Assembly (NCBI GenBank): GCA_001910725.1
Contig: MJGA01000026.1
Coordinates: 248,001-312,000 of the forward strand
Direction of reading: 5' to 3'
Length of the DNA stretch: 64,000 nucleotides
From: Phanerodontia chrysosporium
Lineage: Eukaryota > Basidiomycota > Agaricomycetes > Polyporales > Phanerochaetaceae
Made by a program: the position numbers and the translations under genes. The stretch's first letter is position 1. Each line of letters begins with the position of its first letter. Shown piece by piece: positions 56,177 to 64,000 of the stretch. The notes beneath the pieces are model-generated. The model saw only the letters and a list, made by a program, of their open reading frames with translations. It was not told the DNA's origin and did no database searches.

Positions 56177-57553
56177 GATGCTGATGGGCTGTGGGGGAAT
56201 ACATTGCGAGTCGGACGTATATGTATGCGTGTGTTTTGATGTGGTTGCGGTATCGGATCCGCGGAATATGTCGCTGAAACTCAAGGCTTCGACCTGAAGG
56301 TCATTCTCACGGACGCCGCGAAAGCGTGCTGGTGCTCACAAGAGACCTCTCCCTCCCTTCAACTCCTACGCCGAGTAGCACAGCTTCTTCCCGAGCGGGA
56401 CCCACCTCCGCTTCCCGCTGCTTCATTCACGAGTTTCACTCAGCCACGGGCTGTGGCGTATGTGCAGACTTAGTAGTGACTACAACCTTCTCGGAGGGTG
56501 AGAAACTCGGACAGGCGTGTAAGCCTCGGCTGCGCGGCCGTTTTTGGTGCGTGACATCTCACGGCGAGATTCTTTGACGGGGAAAGGTGTGGGTCGTGCG
56601 CTGTCGCAGGTGTCGCAGGATTCGCGGGAAAGATGAAAATGTGTTGTATGATTGGCCGCTCCGAGGCGCAGAGACGTGCTCTCCGACGATGAGGAAGATG
56701 GAGGCTAAGGACCAAGAGAGACACCGCCATATATGGCAAGAGGGCGCATCAGATGGCGCATCACGTTCGCACGGCGCGAGCTAAGACGCCCGTTCCGCTG
56801 CTTCGTCCTCCACATCTCTCTTCACAACGCGCAGCGGCGTCATGGTCATTCTTAGGTATCGCGCAGCCCTTGCTCTCATTATTTGTTAATTAAGGATGCT
56901 GACTAAGCTCGGTAGCCTATACTTCGACGGTTGACGGCCAGTTACAGCGCTGCGCAGACACGCCGGTAGTTGTGCTGGAGCACCTGGTCTAGACGTCGCG
57001 TACGTACACGGACTTCTGTGTACGCGAATCCAGAGCTCTTTCTGATGATGAGTCCTGCAGCCGTGCCTGGGCCTCCGATTGGCTGAATACGCCTAAATCT
57101 CCGGATTCTCATGGATTGCTCCCGAACCGGTGCGACGCTGTGAGGGCCTCCATGCGCCACGGCGTAATTGCCAGCTAAGATCGTCAACCCCTTCATTTAT
57201 CCTATTGGGAAGGCAGACGATTCTCCAGAAGAATCGCCATGTGAGCTAAAAGCTGGCAGTCACACTTATCTGTCGCCCACTCCCACTGTGCTTCGCACCG
57301 CCTTCTCAGGTAATGAACTATCATTCGTTCGCATTCGCACACTGAGAATGATATGTGCACGATTTACCAGGCGGTGATGGTTGCCTGACATGCGGGCACA
57401 GTAGTCGGCGAACGCGTGGAGGATGTCGTACACTCGCTCAGACGGATGCCTTCGGGATTGTTCAGCACATATGGATTTTCTCAAGCATTCTCGTTATATG
57501 ACGGCCATCGCTGTAGTTACGTGGAGCTTCCCCTCGCTACCACCGCCGCTGCC
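56177..57553. other. Intergenic, no gene recognised
   Basis: No coding region supported. The minus-strand ORF at 56942-57196 lacks features of a real protein. Confidence 0.4.
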
Positions 57554-58890
57554 ATGCTGTCCCTCCAGCAAGCCGGGATCCTCTCGACGGTCCTCGAGGC
57601 CATCCTGTATGGTACGGCTTTAGCCAACTCCCCGTGCCCCGGCGTGTGTTGACCATATCTAGGCTTCTCGGTGCTCATGTTCATATTCACCATGTGGATC
57701 ATGCTCCAGAACCGCAAGCGGAGACACTTGAACAAGGGCATGTTGGGCGCGTCCTGCGCACTTTTCTTGCTGTCGACCGCGGTACGTGCAGGCCTCGCGC
57801 GATCCGTAGAGCAGCTCATTCTTAACGTGATAATTTCACCAGGAGATGGCTGTGAATATTGAGCGCCTGCAGCAGGGATTTCTGACTATCGGTCCCACCT
57901 TGCCGGGCGGACCTGAAGAGTACTTCGAGAATTTCTACCAGCGCACATTCCTTATCAAAAGCGTGTTGTTCAACACACAGACACTCATTTTGGATTTTGT
58001 TGTGGTATGTTCTCTGTGTATTTCTCTGTGTGTCGCCGCGCTAACTACGGCCTTCAGATATACCGGGCATACATCGTTTGGCAAAACATCTATGTTGTAA
58101 TTCTACCCGCACTCGGATGGTGCGGACTGTTTGGTATGTCGTTTTGGCGCACACATCCCATCGGCTCTAACACCGTTCCCAGCTGCATCCTTTGGCACAA
58201 ACTTCGCGCTGGGTACGGCATCGACACGCTCTGGCGCCATCTTCAACCAGCAAGTAGGTGTTTGGATCACCGCGAACTACTCCATGACACTTGCGACAAA
58301 CCTCATAGCCACCGGTAAGCGCGTCTCCTTCGTCGCCTCCCTCTACGCTTACCGGGCGAACGACTGCAGGTCTGCTCGCCTATCGCATCTGGCGGGTGAA
58401 GCGGGACAGCAGCCGTTTCCTGAACTCGAGTGCCCTGTCCCCGCTTCTGCGCGTCGTCATCGAGTCCGGCGCTATCTACTCGATGAGCGTCACCGCCGCG
58501 CTCATCACCTTCGTCACCAAGTCGAACGGCGTGTACGTCCTGCTCGACATGGTGCGTCCCCCCGCCTCGGTCCCTCCCCGCGCGCACTGACCGCCGGCCC
58601 CGCAGCTCTCGCCGATCATCTCGATCGTCTTCAACATGATCATCGTCCGCGTCGGGCTCGCGCGCGAGCAGCACCTCTCCGGACAGTCCGGCGAGCAGAG
58701 CGGGCAGCGCGGCGCAGACAGCTCCTTCCGCTTCCGCGCCACGCGCCCGCCGTACGGCCAGACGTCGCTTGCGGTCGAGATCACGCAGTTCATCGAGACG
58801 GACGGGGACGTGACCGAGAGCCCCGACGCGCTCGCCATCGAGCTCAAGGCGCAGGCAGGGCCGTACGGAGACAGAGACGTCAAGGCGTAG
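57554..58890 (+). CDS. Seven-helix-type basidiomycete membrane protein
   Basis: Exons 57554-57611, 57663-57781, 57843-58004, 58058-58133, 58183-58314, 58370-58551 and 58606-58890 join to 337 residues. Helices include SVLMFIFTMWIMLQN, SCALFLLSTA, LILDFVVIYRAYIVWQN (with the family's IYR-YIVW motif), VVILPALGWCGLF, SMTLATNLIATGLLAYRIW, ESGAIYSMSVTAALITFV and PIISIVFNMIIVRVGLAR. The cytosolic tail ends in a Pro/Gly-containing acidic stretch. This is a common family of uncharacterised agaricomycete seven-helix proteins, distinct from the DUF6534-like genes above. Function unknown. Confidence 0.75.
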
Positions 58891-59251
58891 GGTGACGATG
58901 GACATTGTACATCAGGCGAAGGATAGGCTACACGATGTCCCTGTACACAATATCAGCAGGCTAATAAGACATCGGAGATGTGGAATACGCAGGCAGCCGG
59001 TGCTTGCGCAGCGTATAGACTCGCTCCCTGTGCGCGATAGGATATGGAAGCGGTAGGCAGTTGCAGGTGGAGAGCATGTGGCGGCCGCCCCGGCGGTCTC
59101 GGTCCATAACCATGTGTACGGATATCAAGATAGCACGCAAACTGAAGAACCGTTTTCAACCGACGGGACATCTTTGGGAGTATTTGCGCAATCAGATACT
59201 TGCTGATGTATTGATATAGTCGGGTCCCTGTAAGAGAGCGTCGGACCCGGG
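58891..59251. other. Intergenic
   Basis: No coding region recognised. Confidence 0.45.
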
Positions 59252-59319
59252 GGATGGGTAGCTCAGTTGGTCAGAGCGCGGCTACGGCTGAGGGCGCGGG
59301 TTCGATTCCTGGTTCATCC
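59252..59319 (+). ncRNA. tRNA-like locus with short anticodon arm
   Basis: The acceptor GGATGGG pairs with TTCATCC at all seven positions, counting two G-U pairs. The D arm and A box are standard (TAGCTCAGTTGG) and the B box is GGTTCGATTCC. The arm between them (CGGC-TACG-GCTG) is about five bases too short for a normal anticodon stem and loop, although CTACGGC resembles an Arg-ACG loop. A TTTTT stop follows at about 59339-59343. It shares the GCTGAGGGCGCGGG middle with the minus-strand locus at 32411-32480. Confidence 0.55.
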
Positions 59320-59798
59320 TCCACGGTTTGACATTTCCTTTTTACATGTCAGTAGGGACAAAGGCCCCAGTATGCAGGAGTCGGGATTTAGTTTGATGCA
59401 ATTAATGCTTCGCTGTTTGTTATCGTCGATATCATTTCTTTCAGTCATAGGCATTCGAGTTAACGGTCGCTCCCCACCCCCTCTCTTCAAATGTCCTTGC
59501 GCCCTCCTGGTTCGTCAAACCGAAAGCCTGCAGGAGCACGATTAGGCAGAGATACACTCGCCTCTCTGAAAAGATAGAAGACGGATTTCAACTCCTGATA
59601 CATGTACAGGGTATACACCAAAGTCTGCCCCGAACAGTTGCCAGTGCCAGCGTTCCGCACTTCGCGTGGCTCCCACGTGGTGTGGAACTGCAAGAGTCGA
59701 GTGCATCTCCGCCGTTTGCCCATCGCTGGTTCAGTGGACCTCTCTACGGAGCGCAAGACGCACCACAGACACCGGAGAAAACAACCTCTTGAGAATAT
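59320..59798. other. Intergenic
   Basis: No coding region recognised before the third F-box gene. Confidence 0.45.
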
Positions 59799-61560
59799 AT
59801 GCCAGTCCAGGACAAAGATGTCGCTGTTTCGGGCCGCATTGAACTGCCCGTCGAGCTCTGGCACGACATCCTCGCAGATGTGTCCGATCCTGACCTCGTT
59901 CACTTTCAACTGGTGCGCAGTCTTCTCCTTGTGCATTTCTGCTTCAATAATTAGCGGCACACGACATTCAGACATCCCGATACACGCGCGATGTCGTGCA
60001 TAGCTCAATGCAGCTGCGCTACCGCGTCGTACAATGCTATATGTGTACTGTTGATGGCCCAGCCTTCCAAGACGTTGCACCCGAGACCAAGTCTGCGCTG
60101 CAGCGAGACTGGCACGCGGTCTGGAGGGCGCCCGAGCTAGAGATCACGAAGGTCCTCATCTTCAACGTGGGCGTCCATCCCGAGCCGTACATTTCCGGGT
60201 CCCTGTATGTGGATCCTCAAGTCACGGATACAGCTGGAGTCAATAGTTTTGACTCGCTGCGCTTCATACGCATACCCTCTTCTCACCGTGGAGTTCCTCT
60301 TCAAAAGTGGACCCTCAAACAGCTACCGGAGATCCGGCAGTTAATTGGCCAATTCGCATGCGATGACAGCCAGGATCTACTCGTGACGATATGGTATGCA
60401 ACGTTTCTGCCGATTGTCTATGTGATTTTCATCTCACTGATCATGCGGTGTGTTTAGGCATGCAAATCCAACAGAGGTTAGGTTGAGCGTTCGGTCCTGC
60501 AGCACCGGAGAGGCCCACCCGCTTGCTAGCCACCTTGTCATAGCGAGGGAAGAGGACCTGCCGTATCCCTACCACCGCGGGAGATCAAATCTGCGCATAT
60601 ATGCAGGCTTTGTTGGGTGGATGTACTCGGTCGGCACTGGGAGCCATCGCGTGCATGTTTGGGACTGGCAGTCCGGCAAATCGCTGCTGGTGCGTCCACA
60701 GATTGTCCAGTTTACAGATTGACTGATACCCCGTCAGAGGATCACGCGCGTAAATGGAGATTGGGATGTGCATGGCTTCGCGTTCATGGACGAACGGCAT
60801 GTCATCGTCCTGGTCCTGGACAAGTCCGGACAGGCGCGGCTCCTCGTGTACTACTGCGACATCAAGTACACCTTCGTCCCTGAGCCGGTGGCCTGGAGAG
60901 GACCGTCTGATAGGATGGCACTTGTCGGCGTGTTCGAACTCCCCCGCAAGCGCCACCGGTCGCAGTGGGACTCCCTAAGCCTCGAGTCACGGCCATGCCG
61001 CCGCCCGTCGTCCGCCACCACAAACGCACGCTTCCACTGGGCGCCCCACTCAGACATTGCCGTCGTCTCGCTGGGTGTCAACGTGCACACGCACAACATC
61101 GTCATTCCTTTGCATGTCCTCGCGGCGCGCATCAGCGCCCCCGCCGCGAGGACCCCGCGCCGTGCCGTGGGCTGCATGGGGCATGCACACGCACACGTTC
61201 ACGATGCTCTGGTACACGCTCGACCGCAACGCCGTGTGCGGCTCGCGCGTGTGCGTCCCCGCGCGGGCGCTCGGCCGGCGGGTCATCTACGACTTCGCGC
61301 CCGCGCCCGTCCTCGCGCGTTACCCCGCACCGCAGCCAGAGGACCCCGCGTTTGCAGAGCATCTGCGCGCGGTGCGCAGCAATGCATGCTACCTTGACCC
61401 GTCGGATGTCGACTGGTCTTCCACCCGCGCGCCCTTCCATGCGATGCTCACTGACTTTGCGAACGATGGGGTGCTGATGTTGGCGGAGGATGGCGTCGTG
61501 CTGCCCTACGGTCAGCCACAGACCAGAACCCCGGAGCCTAATCCTCCAGAGAAACGGTGA
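59799..61560 (+). CDS. F-box protein 3 (one frame break)
   Basis: Exons 59799-59912, 59972-60393, 60458-60689 and 60738-61560. The F-box is IELPVELWHDILADVSDPDL followed by TSRYTRDVVHSSMQLRYRV. Further family blocks are HPEPYISGSLYVDP, FIRIPSSHRGVPLQKWTL, DDSQDLLVTIW, STGEAHPLASHLV, VHVWDWQSGKSLL, FMDERHVIVLV, FHWAPHSDIAVVSL and AVPWAAWGMHTHTFTMLWY. At about 61131 the frame must change (one extra or two missing bases) before the C-terminal block, which ends in LLAED-like MLAEDGVVLPYGQ. The start MPVQDKDVAVSG is in frame with the F-box. Confidence 0.68.
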
Positions 61561-61936
61561 GCGCAACATGTGGCGATCAGAGCGTGTGCTGACTTCCCAG
61601 CAGGTTGGAGATATATGCTCTATGATACTGTAATGCTAGTCGTTCGCTTCAAACAACAATATTCTCGATCTCGAGTCTAGCATGCTGATCTACCGACATG
61701 ATCACCAAACCAGGTAAGTGTTTCTCAGAGCATCGCATGAATTTGTTTCCAAAAAGGCGATGTCATGGCGTCGGTGAGAGTTCCTCTCCCTCCGGCGCTT
61801 CGAGCTCGGCGGCGGTGTATCGATCAATCGATGATTAAGCTGCTTGACTTGCACGACCACCATTACTTACTTCCATGATATAAACCTCTTCTTGCTACTC
61901 ATAAATACTTTTCGACCGCAGCCTTTAGAAACAGCC
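61561..61936. other. Intergenic between F-box genes 3 and 4
   Basis: No coding region recognised; an AT-rich stretch at 61840-61910 precedes the start of F-box gene 4. Confidence 0.45.
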
Positions 61937-63726
61937 ATGGTTGACCCGACCTGCCTGCCTGTGGAGCTGTGGGAAGCAATATTGACCAATCTGCCAGTAG
62001 CCGAGGCAGTGCGGTTTCAGACGGTATGTGCTGGCTCACGACTAAACTAAACCCTCAGCATCTTACTCTGCCGCGGTTCTACAGGTATCAAAGTTTGCGC
62101 TTGACCTTGTGCGCACCTCAGCCGTCATTCAGTACAAGATTCAACAATTCTGTCTGTCCACCGCGGACGGCCCTGCGTCCAAGGCAGGCCCCTTCGACAA
62201 GAAATTGGAAGCTCAACGCAGCTGGAGCCAGGCGTGGACGAGACCTGGACATGCTACCTCTACGGATGTTCTCCGTCTGAGTCGCGGGGCGCACCCGGAG
62301 CCTCGCCTGCATGGCTCGCTGTATGCTGAGCCCATCGTCACGGACAGCGCGCCTCCGCTCCACTTCAACAGCATTCGCTTTGTCCGGATACCATCTACGC
62401 TGCGCGGCGTCGAAGCGAAGGTCTGGACGCTGGAAGGGCTTCCTGCCTTTGAACGCGGCTTCAGTCGTTTTGTGTGCGAGTACAGCGAGGACCTACTTGT
62501 TGTCGTGCAAAAGTACGTCGCCACAAGAAGCTCGTAGTCCTCGCTGCCAGGAACTAACGTGTTGTTGACCAGCATCGTTGACGAATGCAAGGCCATGCTG
62601 TTGCTCCTCTCGTGCTCGACCGGCGCCACTCATCCGGCTGCCAAGTCGCGCGTTCTGGCAGAGGTGTCTGGTCTCCCAGAGCCATTCCATCGTGAGATAT
62701 CGAGGTTGTGCGCGTACAGGGATATGGTGGGATGGTTATATACTACAGGGCACGACGGCTACGACTTGCGCGTTTGGGACTGGAAGCGCGGCGAACTGCT
62801 ACTGGTACGTGGCACAGTTTATTCCAGGCGTGATTGCGCTCATTGACCGCTTGATCTGCAGCTGCTGACAGAGGACGCGAGCAATCTCAGTTTCAAGAGC
62901 TTCGCGTTTATGGACGAGCGGCGGATCATCGTGCTTGCGAAGGGCAGCGCTGATCTCTTCCTCATCGTATTCGACTGCTACGCTCTGCCGCGGAAGCATG
63001 CACTCCCGACAGGCCTGCAGTATTCCCTGATATACCTGTCGCTGCATCTTTTGCGCTTCCACCGCCGCCCGTCGAGAGCGACGGATGGTGCGTCAATCGG
63101 TATCGAGACGCATCCCTACCGCCTCCTGCGGACGGCGCACAGTTCCACTGGGCCCCCACACAACAGTCGCTACGGTGTTCTTGTGCGACGCCACTTCATA
63201 TATCATCCGCAACTACACCTTGGTCATTCCACTGCACGCGCTCGCCGCGCACATGCACGACCCGCCTATGTGCGCTGCCATCGACGAACCTGTTCCATGG
63301 TCGGACTGGGGTATGCTCACACAAATGCTGCATACTGGTCGGTTCTTCGTCGACCCCGGTGCCACCTGTGGGTCACGGGTGTGTATGCGCACGCTCACGC
63401 TGGATCAGTATGTCCTTTTCGACTTCGACCCCGCGCTGGTGCGGCGTGTAGTACCGGACTGCACCAACGCCACAAAAGAGGACGACGATCTATGTAGCTT
63501 TCTGCAGGAGCAGCGTGCTACAACGGCTACTTTCGATCCACCCGGCGCTGATTGGACGCACGTACGTGCGCCATTTCATGCGACGCTGACCGGCTTTCCT
63601 TGTGGTAAGCGTGTCATGCTCGCAGCGGATGGATTTGTCTGTCCCTACGGGAAGCATGCGGAGCTACCGCGGTGGCAAGAAGAAAACTCAGGCTTGTGCG
63701 TGAACGTTTTTTTCTCACTGCGATAG
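61937..63726 (+). CDS. F-box protein 4 (two frame breaks)
   Basis: Exons 61937-62023, 62085-62512, 62573-62804 and 62862-63726, with the same intron positions as F-box gene 3. The F-box is CLPVELWEAILTNLPVAEAV. Then follow HPEPRLHGSLYAEP, FVRIPSTLRGVEAKVWTL, EYSEDLLVVVQ, STGATHPAAKSRVL, RVWDWKRGELLL, FMDERRIIVL, VFPDIPVAASFALP, FHWAP and LVIPLHALAAHMH, with CGSRVCMRTLTLDQ near the end. The frame shifts by -1 at about 63020 and at 63153-63157. At the second site one extra C in the C5 run gives a peptide matching the FHWAPHSDIAVV block of F-box 3. The stop at 63724 is provisional. Confidence 0.65.
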
Positions 63727-64000
63727 GTACTCGGCTAATTATGTGTTAGGCTCGAGATATATGGTATATAAATCTGGACGAGAACTACCGTCGCCATCGA
63801 CGCCCACACCATGCTGTTAGTGGGCTACTGTCGAACGGAGTTGCTTTACGGAGCGTCCTACAGCGGTACCAGCCAACACACTTTCGTATGTTGCAGTACA
63901 TTGTAAGTATTGATAGTTTTTATGTAAGTACCGGTATCCCTATGCGCACGAGATGCATACCAAGTCTCTAATTTGGTTGGTTTCTGCTACGCTGCCACAA
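63727..64000. other. Right edge, no gene recognised
   Basis: Nothing coding is supported in the last 270 bases. Confidence 0.4.

Overview
The window is nuclear DNA from a filamentous basidiomycete, most likely an agaricomycete of the Polyporales type. This rests on dense 48-60 bp GT-AG introns in almost every gene, GC-rich exons with many divergent start-to-start gene pairs, and protein families expanded in wood-decay basidiomycetes: DUF6534-like membrane proteins, F-box proteins with a long C-terminal repeat-like region, WW-like proteins with C-terminal membrane helices, and a GH128 glucanase. There are no operons, ribosome binding sites, CRISPR arrays or recognisable transposase/reverse transcriptase genes. 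All exon joins were made by eye from splice signals and reading frame.

Layout. 1-1195 (-): 5' part of the pentafunctional AROM gene, running off the left edge. 1846-2568 (-): 2H cyclic phosphodiesterase. 2890-3628 (-) hemerythrin-like protein, divergent from 3935-4657 (+) proline-rich PY-motif protein. 5999-7502 (-) PD-(D/E)XK nuclease-like protein, divergent from 8017-9044 (+) kinase-like protein. 10870-13188 (+) WW-like membrane protein. 13725-15767 and 16077-17875 (+) two F-box genes. 18111-20057 (+) thymine-DNA-glycosylase family gene. 20207-22199 (-) DUF6534-like. 23368-25439 (-) prenylcysteine oxidase. 25778-27979 (-) FAF2/UBXD8-type UBX protein, divergent from 28259-29125 (+) CUE-domain ER protein. 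30181-32041 (+) second DUF6534-like gene. 32411-32480 (-) tRNA-like locus. 33321-37590 (+) O-methyltransferase with a huge low-complexity insert. 37875-41097 (-) gamma-tubulin complex component 2, divergent from 41333-42481 (+) mitochondrial ribosomal protein uS4m. 43095-43522 and 53147-53618 (-) two paralogous serine-palmitoyltransferase small-subunit-like genes. 43912-44480 (-) probable unknown gene. 45256-46401 (+) GH128 glucanase. 47629-49830 (+) type II NADH dehydrogenase. 50291-50369 (+) tRNA-Gln. 50758-51489 (-) essential myosin light chain. 51910-51980: run of about 70 T. 54991-56176 (-) alpha/beta hydrolase. 57554-58890 (+) seven-helix-like membrane protein. 59252-59319 (+) second tRNA-like locus. 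59799-61560 and 61937-63726 (+) two more F-box genes.

Two themes stand out. First, a cluster of ER-associated functions: the UBX protein and the CUE protein share one promoter region and both belong to ER-associated degradation, and two sphingolipid-synthase small-subunit paralogues lie nearby. Second, many otherwise well-conserved genes (GCP2, uS4m, TDG, prenylcysteine oxidase, O-methyltransferase, F-box genes, kinase) are interrupted by single-base frame breaks, nearly all of which are explained by one missing base in a short G or C run. Because essential single-copy genes are hit while the frame on both sides stays intact, I read most of these as consensus-sequence errors rather than pseudogenes. 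The most system-like locus is the divergent nuclease-like/kinase-like pair at 6.0-9.1 kb, which resembles in domain content the effector domains of Crinkler-type proteins; that link is inference.
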